Part shown: one piece after another, positions 49,801 to 60,332 of the stretch
Position numbering within the stretch: position 1 is the stretch's first letter
Layout of the letters: each line of letters begins with the position of its first letter
Source of the DNA: Caprimulgus europaeus
Lineage: Eukaryota > Chordata > Aves > Caprimulgiformes > Caprimulgidae
Direction of reading: 5' to 3'
Assembly: GCA_907165065.1 (NCBI GenBank)
Contig: OU015525.1
Location: 53,019,537-53,083,536 of the forward strand
Length of the DNA: 64,000 bases
Made by a program: the position numbers and the translations under genes
The notes under the pieces: model-generated
Database searches by the model: none
Told to the model about the DNA's origin: nothing
Seen by the model: the letters and a program-made list of their open reading frames with translations, nothing else

Positions 49801-52800
49801 TTCAGAGTACAGGATTCCTGCAAGCGCCACATCATGTCTGCCTGCCCTGCACAGAGGGTTTGGGTACCATTGGGCACCTGAAAAGGCTCTGAATCTCATC
49901 CCAAGCCCCCCACTCTGCATTCAGAGTAAGTGTCTAAGTGTCTTCAAATATCTAGGCCTCAGCATCTAAAATTTGGTGGCGGCACCAAAATCATTATGCA
50001 ACACCATACTGTGAATGATAAGGATATCCTGACAGCTATTTTTAAATCCATTGTAAAAAAGTCTCACCAAATCTGCAAATTCTTAAGCTGGTTTTGTTAA
50101 ACTCTGAAGCTCCCTTCTTGACTTTATGGTAATCATTTTAGCTCATGTTAAAGGCTGTATATTTGGCTACAGAAAAAATGTTTACGATTCATTAGGGTAC
50201 ATTAAAAACTATGTTCTAACAGTGCTTCCTTTCTCTCAGGCTAGGCAAGCACCAAGCATTTTTGGGAGTCCTATCATGCCACTGCAGGAGAAAGGCTTCT
50301 CTAAGGCTGCAGACTTGTGTTACAGGTTGGGGAGAGAAAAAGAGCCAGCAACATGTGCTCCCAACCATTCAGCTGACTCGATCTGCTGTGCGAAGGGGTG
50401 AGCAATGGCCCTCCTTTTCCCTTCTCCTTCCAGCAGAGCCTGCCCTCCCTGGGCAGCACCTCACTTTCTAAATCACAACCCTGGTGGAGTGAGGATCCTC
50501 AGGTCCTGGTCTCTGATCTCAGGCTCATTCCCACTCTTCTCTTCCGTTGTTGCCCAGGGGAAAACAGCCCTCCAAAAGCAGAACTTGCCAGCTCTTGGCT
50601 GCATACCATAGCTGAGAAAAGTGGAGTCAGCTTCCTTAAGACCTCACCTTCTGGTTCAGTGAATCTTGCCCTGCTACAAGTCACCTCATATGCCTCCCTC
50701 AGGACCTAGCCTCTAAAAAGGTCAGAGTCCAGCCTTTGCTCCTGTACTATTTTTTTCTCTGGGCTGGCTAGAAGCAGCTCTTTGCTCACTGAATGACTTT
50801 AAATCACGTCCCTCAGTCCTTAGATTTAATTGTGGTCAGCATGTGTCTAGATGAAGAATTGCAGCATCCCAGTTATAAGCACCCAAGGCTTTTATTAGCT
50901 ATAGTCCTAGGAGCCTAATTCCATGGTTTAATCATTAGATAGGCCTTCCTGCTAGAGATCAAACTTCAAAGTCAGTCTTAGGTCAAGTTAATATTGTTTG
51001 TTTAATAAACGTTCCCCCATACCAAACCATATACTGTCAAAAGGTTAGTGATCACCCACAGCACCGATTGCCTTTTGCACCTCTGGAGTCAATTGACTTC
51101 AGATAAAATCATAGTCGAGAAATGTTTTTTCCATTAGTTAAGGAAAAAACTCACTTACTAGAAGTTACAAGTCATCAGTTGGATGCAACAAATAACTGAA
51201 TGAAACTCATTCCATTCATCTCAGAAAGCTCTGTGGCAGCAACACTGAGACTATGAATCTTGCAAAAAGTGCATTTTCCTTAACTGATTTTACATAATTA
51301 TGATAACCTTCCCTTTATTTTCGTGAAAACCAGAGCTTGATGGTGGTAAAATTTAATGCAAACCCCTTCTTCTATGCGAGTTTGGGGCATGTGGAGATTC
51401 TAAGTTTTGGGTAGAAGAGCCACACAGAATCTGAGCATTTCTCTCATTTTCTGAAATGTTGAAGTTAAGGATAAAAGAATGCTATTGTGGGACAATATGA
51501 ACAGCAAAGCTTCAGCCACCTGATATACAAAGACTAGATTTTCAAGAGATATTTGAAGTGACCAAAGAGTGTTGGAAAAACTCTGTCCTTAGAGAGTTTA
51601 GTCTTGGACTCTTGGCAGGCAATATTCCTCACAATAGGAGGGAGGTTTGCCAAGGAATTTTGGATTAGGTCTCTACACTTATTCTACGCTTTGAAATGTG
51701 TTTTGCAACCCATGGAGGAAAAAATAGGGAGAAATTAAAGCTGTGAGTCAGAACTGTCCCTAGAAGGTGTAAATTAAAGGGTTAGAAGACATCTCACTTT
51801 TAAATATTATTCACATTCAATAGAGAAAAGCAGCCCCTTGATGTTGCACTGACTTTCTGATTTAGAGCTCAGTAATTAAAAGCAGCTATTTTTAAATTTG
51901 ATGTTTGTTAATCCAAGATGCTGTTACTTTGCATTTCGTTCCAAGGCAGCACTTTTGTAAGTTTGCTCATAAAAAGCACCCCAAAAGGACCAGTTTTAAA
52001 CCGAAAATCCTGTGAATATTTATCTACTGGATTTAAGACGTGATGAATGTAAGAAGCTTAGGAAAATGCCAGCAAAAGTCCACCAACTTTCTAGCACTGC
52101 AACTGATGCAATATAAATTGGAAATGAAATTCTTTCAGAACAGAGGGCTTGCATTGGAAATTGTACACTTTCATTGGAGCTCCAAAGGGAGAGGGAAAAA
52201 AGCTGTGATTCTGCCTTGTTGGATCCCTCCATGGCTGATCATCTCAGGGGAGGGAACTAGGTGCTCTGCATTGACTGGAAGAGGAGGAAAATCCCTAGGC
52301 TCTAATTTTTTATCTGATTAGATAAATATAAATGGTCATTAAGGTTAGATTTGAAACTCAATGTTTTTTCTTTGTTGCCCAAAGACAGCAGTAACAGCTA
52401 TGTATTTCAGATCAGCTGAGGGGAAAAGCAGCCCGTATAGCATTAGGATAGATTTGTTGTCATTAGCTGCCCATTAGCTAGGCAGAAAAGATCCTGGAGT
52501 TAAAGCTGGGTATGTGAGATTTTGAGTGTCTGATCATGGGATTTTAAAAGACAACTTGATCCCTATCTGCTGATAATGTTTTTAACTTGTTTAGTCTTAA
52601 TTTCTTTTTTTTTCTGCTTTACTCCACTTGTTTGTGAGTTCCACTTTCTCCTATTTTTCTTCCTGTAGAACTGAGCTTTAATATTTTTAAACATTCCTCT
52701 ACTAGAAAGAAAGTTGAAAATGAGAGTATATCTTTATGTCTAGTAATATTCAGGTCACCAGGTACCTAGTTAATGGGTCTTGCTCAAATGTTTGTGGTTA

Positions 52801-53970
52801 TGCCTATCTCTAGATCTGGAGTTTGAAGAAAACTTCCACCTCCTCTGAATACATCAACAAAAGGGTGTTGGAGATCTGTTTTCACTGAGTGTGGAGCACA
52901 GTCTAGTTTCTAACCAAAGATCTTAGGACAATAGTAAATTTTCTTCCATGGAATGGGTCTAGGAGACATACACAACCCTAGTCTTGGTTGCATAGCTGTA
53001 TTTTCAGTTTTTTATTCCTGTGTTTGTTATACACTGCTGGGAAGTTCCCCATGTGAACCTAGAGACTGTGCCTAAGATGGCATGGGACAGCCCCCAGGAG
53101 CAGGTTCCTCAGCCCCATTTAGTTTGCCACTGCAGAATCCAAACATACATGTCTTGTAAATTCATTTTCCTAGACAGAAACCTCTGTGACGAGAGGATGT
53201 CACGCTGGAACTTAAGTGACATTACTCTGCAAGTATGTTTTCCTACTGAAATATGAATGTGGGAGCACAGTTACATTTGGTCTGAGAACTTCAGTGGGCA
53301 AGAAGGACTTCATGCAGATAAATTATTATAGTTTGAATATTTCCATTTTTGTGAGTTTGTATTTTGTTAATCTTTGACAAATATCTTAGCTAATTTGTCA
53401 ATAAAAATGAGAGAAGTGTAAATTCAGAAGCATGTCAACACCTTCTGTTTTGTCATCAACTGTGATAAGGTTAACCTTGGATATTTTTGAATTTATTTGG
53501 TAAAGAAGAAAAATGACATCTGTTTTGTAACCTCACATCTTCCTACACTTTCTGACAGCATGCATTTTCACTGCACTGTAAGATGTGCTCGTGAAAGCTG
53601 AGCTAATCAGAGGTGGCTATCCAAAGTTCAGTCGATAAATAGCTTGGCTTTCTAGCTTGCAACATTATAAAGGGAGATCAATAAGAACTATGAAGATTAT
53701 TTCTCTGTTTCCTTCTGCTTCATGTTAAGCTAGCCATGAAGAAGAGGCTGCTTGTCTTCTACCCATTTTTTGTCCTTTGCCATTATGCTGCATCTGTTCA
53801 CTGGACAGAGAAGTGCATGTGAATACCAGCCTCAGAATATTTTTAAGTAATACATTGCTTAACAATACCTGTTTATAGCCTTTGCATGTTACTATCAAAT
53901 CAGAATATCTAATTAAAAAAATTATGTAACTTCAGTCCTTAGAATGCCCATGGAGTTATTCTTACTATTC
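46865..53970. other. gene-poor region, no recognised transposon
   Basis: AT-rich, with A-runs near 47070-47110. A GC-richer patch at 49550-49925 carries overlapping frames on both strands (134 codons minus, 73-74 codons plus) and several CpGs. No domain is recognised, so it might be an old retroposed fragment or an untranslated exon. A 58-base minus-strand pseudo-exon near 50650-50710 has a strong AAG|gtgagg donor and one open frame. Confidence 0.3.
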
Positions 53971-53974
53971 TTAC

Positions 53975-54054
53975 AGAACGGGCTCCGTTATGAATAAGTA
54001 GACCAAATCCCTGTCCTGAAAAAAACCTGTCATTACTAAGAGCAAGCTTTTGTT
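53975..54054 (-). CDS. weak candidate exon, minus strand, two possible acceptors
   Basis: A CGTTCT|gtaaga donor closes the exon. Two pyrimidine acceptors are available: one at 54054 (gcgcttgttttcag, 80 bases) and one at 54015 (ggtttttttcag, 41 bases). Both keep the same phase 0 frame open, whose end reads DRDLVYLFITEPVL. This phase matches the donor of the candidate at 55139. Support is only splice signal plus phase. Confidence 0.22.
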
Positions 54055-55138
54055 CTGAAAACAAGCGCATAGTTTCTACCTTAATAACATAAAGCACAGC
54101 TTCAGTAATGTCAGCCCACATGGAGCTTGTGAAACATCCATGATGTCAGATTATTTTCTGGATAAGTGTTTAGTAAATGGCTGTACTGAAGTAGTGAGGA
54201 AGTGTCCAGTTTGAACTGAGTATCAGTGTGAAGATTAAGTGCTGACCAATGTGAAATGAAGGATATTTCTGAGACAAAATAGAGGAAGCAAAAGCCAGTA
54301 AAAAGAAACACAGTTACTTAGTATAGGCTGTATAGAAAAAAGGCAAGGAGAAGGCTCCAAGGGAACCAAGCCAATCGTGTTTACATAAAGGCCATTTATT
54401 GGCTAAACCAATGTCTATTGATGCTGGGAATTTTTTAAAGCATTGATTTAAGTTAGTATATACTTTAGATCTGTTTCTCTTCTGCAATTAGGGTTATCTG
54501 TGACCAGACATTCAATGTAATTTTAAACAGAGGACTAAGATACAGACCAGAATCTGGAAGAAAATATTTAATATTCATAAAGAGTTAAAGGTATTTTAAT
54601 TGTCAGGATGGCTGAAATTCCAGGAAAGAGTCTAGGGAAATAAGCCAAAATAATCTTGGAACAATTATCTTTGAATATTCATTGAGGACAGAGGAGGTCT
54701 GAGAACAGGAAAATTCAGAAAGTATCTCCAAAACAGAAATTTGGGGAACAAGACAGGAAGAACATGTCATTAAATGGTGGGGTTTTTTCGGTCTTGGTTA
54801 TCTGCCCCCAGTAATGAACAAGTCTGTCATTGCAGCTAAACTTGATGTTAGCTAAAAATTTTGGGTAGTGGGTAATGCAAAGTCACAACTCAATATTTCT
54901 GTTAATAACTTCCATCTCAGATTAAGAACAAATGTCAATTTGGACCACTCTGAAAAGAGCATCACAAACTCTGCACCTTTGAAAACCAGGGGTGCCGCCT
55001 GAAATCTGTAAAATTAATTTAAATGCATGAAACTGCAGAGAACGGAGGTAGAAAACGTAAAAGATTAGGAACCACGCAGCTGAATAGCACTACTGCAGAA
55101 GCAGAACTAGCTTGTATAGTTGATCCTGAATTGCTTAC

Positions 55139-55204
55139 CTGCCTGCACTGAGATGCTATTTCAACAAAAGCAAACAGAATTTTTGTATGTCGTAACCTGA
55201 GCAC
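55139..55204 (-). CDS. weak candidate 66-base exon, minus strand
   Basis: A strong acceptor (cctgcttcctgtgtcttag) and a strong GCAG|gtaagc donor enclose 66 bases, open only in phase 0. The peptide is VLRLRHTKILFAFVEIASQC followed by RQ, a plausible amphipathic helix. It would follow the candidate at 60241 only through an intermediate exon (phase 1 to phase 0) that I could not find; a CR1 cluster lies between. Confidence 0.25.
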
Positions 55205-55319
55205 CTAAGACACAGGAAGCAGGGGTACTTCTTTCACCGGACGTGGTGCTTAGGGTCAGCAACCAGGGCCCAGTGTCTAATTCTGGATACCACAAGGTAC
55301 AGACAGAATTACAGGAAAG

Positions 55320-55336
55320 AAAAAAAAAAAAAAAAA
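55320..55336 (+). repeat. poly(A) run of 17
   Basis: Homopolymer followed by CAAAACAAACCC-type A-rich sequence. No retroposon body was identified. Confidence 0.85.
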
Positions 55337-55544
55337 CAAAACAAACCCAACACAGGGAAAACAGTTTAAAACACCTGAAGTTGAAATTATGAAGGAAATA
55401 GACCTAGCTGAGAAAGACAAGATAGAAGAAATGATCCAAACATGTAAAATTTTTGCTATAAAGATAATAGCAAACATTCTGCATGCTCTTTAGGGCTATG
55501 ACAAGAAATAATCAGCCCTGGTGTTCAGAAAAGATTTAAAACAG

Positions 55545-56060
55545 ATATCAAGAAACAGTCTGAGTTTAGTCAGTGGAGGTTTGATATTTCCAAGGATGGA
55601 GGCTGCTCAACTCCTCTGAGCAGCTTGTTCCAGAGCTTAACCACTGGGATTTACCTGGGCTGCAGCATGGCCTCTTGCTCTGTCACTATATACTGCTAAG
55701 TCTATCCCCATCCTCTCTGTGGTCGCCTCCATAGGTAGTTGTAGACAGCAATTTAATCTCCTTTGCACTTTGCTTTTTGAGGCTGAACAAGCCAGTTCCT
55801 TCTCCTCTCCTATGTCTTGTGCTCCAGCCCCCAGATATCTGTTCCAGCATGTCCATGTATTTCTTGTACTGAGGAGACCCAAACTGGACACAGCTCTCCA
55901 CAATGTTCCCACTTACTGATGTGAGGCTGACAGGGCTACAGCTGTTCCTTCATTACTTTTTGAAAGTGGGTATAAGATACCTCTTTTTCCAATCATGGGA
56001 AACCTCTCCTGAATACCCAGAACAGTTTTCTGTGGCATTGGTCAGCTCCTTCAGCTCCAA
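55545..56060 (-). mobile_element. CR1 LINE fragment in reverse orientation
   Basis: The plus strand is the reverse complement of CR1 ORF2 and 3' UTR: 'aggatggaggctgctcaact', 'tctgagcagcttgttccaga', 'tttcttgtactgaggagacc', 'caaactggacacagctctcc', then 'actgatgtgaggctgacagg', a stretch seen in reverse-oriented CR1 copies. The jump between these blocks suggests an internal deletion or two adjacent fragments. It lies head-to-head with the plus-strand copy that begins about 400 bases to the right. Confidence 0.85.
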
Positions 56061-56168
56061 CCTTTAATTCAGTTCTCATCTGTCATGGAGGGGATATCTA
56101 CGTTGTCTTCCTCAACCTCACTTTTCTAAATGCTAGTACCAAGAACAGAGACTGGCAGGACTGAGATC

Positions 56169-56246
56169 AAACCTTGCCAATAAAGACTGACCTCAAACCT
56201 TGCCAATAAAGACTGACCTCAAACCTTGCCAATAAAGACTGACCTC
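56169..56246 (+). repeat. 26-base unit in three perfect tandem copies
   Basis: The unit AAACCTTGCCAATAAAGACT plus GACCTC occurs at 56169-56194, 56195-56220 and 56221-56246 without mismatches. Each unit includes AATAAA. It lies between the reverse CR1 fragment and the plus-strand CR1 copy. Confidence 0.95.
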
Positions 56247-56469
56247 AATGTAAAGAGGGTCTTGAGAATCAAAGCCTTTTCAGTGTCCTTTGCCAATAAG
56301 TTTCCTGCTTCTAGGCATTCCTTGGTATTCATTTTGCTACCAAAGCACCTATAGGAGATCTTCTTGCCTTTCACATCTATCCAGTGTCAAATCCAGTTGT
56401 GCTTGGCTTTCTGAACTGTCTCCCTGGAAGATGACTAGGGGATTGACTATGATGCCTATTGATGACAAG

Positions 56470-57873
56470 CACACTTTTTGCCTTCCAAACCTTGCTCTTC
56501 TGAACTATAGGCCAGTCAGTTTCACATCAGTGCCAGGCCAGATCATGGAGCAGATACGCTTTGAAATTATGCTAAGGCACATGGAGAATGAGAAGGTGAT
56601 AGGTGACAACCAGCCTAACTTCCCCAAGGGCAAATCATGCCTGACCAATCTGGTGGCCTTTTATGACAGGGCCACAACATTGTTGGGTAAGGCTAAAGCA
56701 ACTGATGTCATCTACCTGGACTTGTGCAAGGCGTTTGACACCGTCCTGCACTACATCCTTGTCTCTAAATTGGAAACATGTGGGTTTGATGGATGGACCA
56801 CTCGGTGGATAAGGAACTGGCTGGATGCTTGCACTCAAAGAGTTGTGGTCAACAGCTCAACATCTGAGTGGAAACCAGTGACGAGTGGTGTCCCTCAAGG
56901 GTCGGTATTGGGTCCGGTGCTCTTCAACATCTTTGTGGAAGACATGGGCAGTGGGATTGAGTGCACCCTCAGCAAGTTTGCTGTTGACACCAAGCAGTGC
57001 GGTGCGGTTGACACGCTGGAGGGACGGGATGCCATCCAGAGGGACCTTGACAGGCTTGAGAGGTGGGCCTGTGCTAACCTCATGAAGTTCAACAAGACCA
57101 AATGCAAGGTCCTGCACCTGGGTTGGGACAATCCTAAACACAAATACAGGCTGGGCAATGAGTGGCTTGAGGCCAGCTCTGAAGAGAAGGACTTGGGAGT
57201 GGTGGTAGACAAGAAGTTCAACATGAGCCGGCAATGTGCGCTTGCAGCCCAGAAGGCCAATAACCGTATCCTGGGCTGCATCAAGAGAAGCGTGGCCAGC
57301 AGGTTGACGGAGGTGATTCTCCCCCTGTACTCTGCTCTTGTGAGGCCCAACCTGGAGTACTGTGTCCAGTTCTGGAGACCCCAACACAAGAAAGACATGG
57401 AACTGTTAGAATGAGTCTAGAGGAGGCCACGAGGATGATCAGAGGGCTGGAGCACCTCTCCTATGAGGACAGACAGAGAGAGTTGGGGCTGTTCAGCCTC
57501 AAGAAGAGAAGGCTTAGGGGAGATCTTATAGCAGCCTTCCAATACCTGAAGAGGGCCTACAGGGAACCTGGGCGGGGGGGGATTATTTACAAGAGCAGGT
57601 AGTGACAGAACAAGGGGTAATGGCTTTAACCTGGAAGAGGGGAGGTTTAGATTAGACATTAGGAAGAAATTCTTTCCTGTGAGGGTGGCCAGACACTGGA
57701 ACAGGTTGCCCAGAGAAGTTGTGGATGTCCCCTCCCTGGAAGTGTTCAAGGCCAGGTTGTATGAGGCTTTGAGCAACCTGGTCTAATGGGGGGTGTCCCT
57801 GCTCATGGCAAGGAGATTGTAACTAGGTGATCTTTAAGGTCCCTTCCAACCCAAACCATCCTATAATTCTCTG
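56470..57873 (+). mobile_element. CR1 LINE, 5'-truncated, with most of the RT domain
   Basis: The longest and best preserved CR1 in the window. It begins near the NYRPVS block of the reverse transcriptase and runs through the RT core, the ORF2 C-terminus (stop at 57784-57786) and a short 3' UTR. It ends 'cttccaacccaaaccatcct' and an ATTCTCTGATG tail. The lack of ORF1, endonuclease and 5' UTR is the normal CR1 truncation pattern. Relatively low decay compared with the other copies suggests a younger insertion. Confidence 0.97.
56500..57786 (+). pseudogene. broken CR1 ORF2 reverse transcriptase
   Basis: The enzyme family copies CR1 RNA into DNA at a nicked target. In order I see [31 protein letters not shown], the block A motif [28 protein letters not shown], then FAVDTK, and [16 protein letters not shown]. 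The catalytic FADD motif reads FAVD: the codon at 56983-56985 is GTT, so the first of the paired aspartates is lost. The frame is open from 56290 to 57414, where TGA (57412) and TAG (57418) follow each other. A one-base deletion near 57427 shifts the frame, and an 8-G run at 57574-57581 shifts it again. After that it stays open to the natural end ALSNLV. The first roughly 70 codons of the open frame before 56500 are flanking sequence, not RT. Confidence 0.95.
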
Positions 57874-58239
57874 ATGTGCTTCCTGGCCAGTTATGCATGC
57901 TCGGCACTCATGTTGCACACAGGGATTGCTGAACAGTGGCAGCAGCTCCGGATGGGGCAGCAAGCCTGGAGCCCTTCCAAGCACCAGCTATTTTGCACAA
58001 AAAAGAACCCCTGGGGAAATGGAGCCATAGGAAGAGCAGAGCTTGCTCCTGCTTCAAACTTGCACTGGGTAAGAGACCCTAAGAGAGCCAGGGCACGAGT
58101 GCCACCTTGGAGGATGCTTCTTTTTATCCTACCCTGGGGCATTGTGACTTTGGCATTGCCAGGTGGTGGCACTGTAACATGGGGGTGACAGGGCCCTTCC
58201 TGCACAGCCCTGCCTCCTGCTCCACCCAGTGTCCTTTGG

Positions 58240-58548
58240 AGGAAGACCCTTGGGAGGACCTAGGAGTCCTGCTGGACAACAAGTTAACCACAAGCCAGCA
58301 GTGTGCCCTCAGGGCCAAAGAAGGCTAATGGTATCCTGGGGTGCATTAAGAAGAGTGCGTCCAGCAGGTCAAGGGAAGTTATCCTCCTTCTGTACCGTGC
58401 CCTAGTGAGGCCACATCTAGGGTTCTGTGTCCAGTTCTGGTTGCAATCCTCTGCAACCTGCTCTAGGTCAGCTTTCTTTGGCAGGGGGGTTGGACTAAAT
58501 GATCTCCAGATGTCCCTTCCATCCCCTACCATTCTGTGATTCTGTGTG
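58240..58548 (+). mobile_element. CR1 LINE fragment with internal deletion
   Basis: A plus-strand CR1 piece starting at 'gaggacctaggagtcctgct' (the EDLGVLL block), through [20 protein letters not shown] and [14 protein letters not shown]. At about 58440 it then jumps directly to 3' UTR sequence ('ggggggttggactaaatgat' and 'ccattctgtgattctgtg'). Several hundred bases of the ORF2 C-terminus present in the neighbouring copy are missing. It has a frameshift at about 58318-58328. Confidence 0.92.
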
Positions 58549-60240
58549 AATAGCTCTGCGTGGTAATTGTGCATTACCTCTGGATAGCCTGTCCCTCTTT
58601 TACTTTGTGCTTGAGCTCACTTGGGAGTTACACACTCAGCTCAGCTCATGTTCTTGAGCACTGAAACAGTTTTTTATTGTCCTTTGAGAAGTCTGCCTAG
58701 GAAGATCAACCAGGTCTTCTGAACTGCCCTGTCAGGGCAGTATCCCCTGTGGTCATGAAGCTTCTCCCAGATACTCAGCTTTGTTCAATTGCTGTTCTTG
58801 ATTATGGTCTGTAGCAGACATCCTCCACAATGAGCCTCTGTTCCCTACTCAGAAGCCCTGGGCAAACCTGTTACCTATTTCTTAGCAGTCCTCTGTACAT
58901 TTGATGAATTCTTCTGCACTGCCATTGCTCCTCCTTGTCCACCCAGGCTGTCCTTCCTAAAGGACTTGCAGTCATCTGTTACAGTGTTCCAGTCATACAA
59001 ATCAATCCATCCCTCCAGTGACACCATAGCTCTGGGGCTGCTCATGGTCTCCCAGCAACTCCCATGCTGTGTATGTTTGTGTTCCCCTTTTTCCTCCCTT
59101 GGTTGTCACTTTCAATTTCAATATGCAAAAGGATAGATATTCCATAAACCCCAAGTGCAGACTAGGAACTAAAATTCTTCATAAGAGGCTATCTCGGTGC
59201 AGGCAAACATAGAAGTACAAGCTTCTACATGCCCATCCCAAGCCAGATTAGGCCTAGATGCAGAATGTATTCATCAAACTCTAAGCTAGTAAGTCCATGC
59301 CAACATGGGTGCAGCACTGTACCAACATGGCTATGTCACCTCTGAGCCCTGTATACCAAACAGTTCAGGGTGTTGTTTGTCAGGTACAGTGTTTACAACC
59401 CTTCTGAGACCACTAGTTAATCTAAATAGTTAGCCTAAATGTACAATTAAACTGCAGATTCACGGGCAACAGTTCCAGCATCAATGGACAAGTCCATACT
59501 CAGTTTGGGTGGCTGCAACCTGCCTGGATGGAAACCACTGTTAACGGTTTCTTGGAAGTTTCTTTACAATTAATCATTATGTTACACAGGTCTGCCTTTG
59601 GCCATACTGAGACAGGAAAAGCAATTCAAGCCTTAGCAAGAAATATGAAAAAGGCACTCCAGAAACTCCATAACATCTATCTTCAATGAAGCCAGGAAAT
59701 AATTTTCTAAGATCCTCCCAGCTGGTCTTCATTTCAATGCAAAGTCCCCAAACATCCATCCCCACTAATTTAGCATCTACTTGCCATTAAACTGAGTTTG
59801 ACTTGCTCCTTTCTGCAGCGAGAAGACTTGCAGGAAAACTTGCAATCTGCACAGTATGGTACATAGCTTGATGAGCAATATTAAGTGCACCCTTTTGTAT
59901 GGTATAGCCAACCTATTAAAATAGAAACAGACCAAAGCCTTCCTGAGGAGGGATTTCTCATTCTCCCACCATCAGATGAAACTCCTCAGACCCATAATTT
60001 AACTGTTTGTCTCATTGTAGAGGTGCTAAAAAATTTGTCAAAAGACTTCAGCTAGTTAGTCTGCAATTTAGCTTGAAAAGTTTGTTTCTTCCCATTCTTT
60101 CTAGTTTTTGAATAAAGAGATAAGGGATAACGCCTGCTTGCCATGGTAGGTACATGAGCTATAATTTGCAATGAAATATCATGAACTGTGCCATACTACA
60201 GAAGCTTTAATTAGAGTAATTTAAACACATTGTAACTTAC
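58549..60240. other. gene-poor stretch right of the CR1 cluster
   Basis: No repeat recognised. Plausible minus-strand donors at 58568 and 58875 are preceded by stops in every frame or lack acceptors. A plus-strand acceptor at about 59818 (gcctttctgcag type) leads to a short frame that soon stops. Confidence 0.3.
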
Positions 60241-60332
60241 CAGTGATTTTGCATTCAGTATATTTTAAACAGCTGAGCCCTGAAAAAACCGCCGTGATTT
60301 GCTCACCACCACATATCAATGGGCTTCTGCAG
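60241..60332 (-). CDS. candidate internal exon of a second unidentified minus-strand gene
   Basis: On the minus strand the acceptor tgtgattccacag (or a tandem site 6 bases further, ctgcag) is followed by 92 bases and a CACTG|gtaagt donor. One frame is open for 30 codons, starting in phase 2 and ending in phase 1. The peptide includes PLICGGEQITAVFSGLSCLK and then YTECKIT, with four cysteines in all. The tandem acceptor does not change the frame. The start phase matches the donor at 63598. No family is recognised, and the intron to the right would contain the (AAAAG)n array. Confidence 0.33.

Noticed and set aside
56857..57398. 176- and 167-codon minus frames
   Set aside because: Antisense shadows of the CR1 reverse transcriptase.
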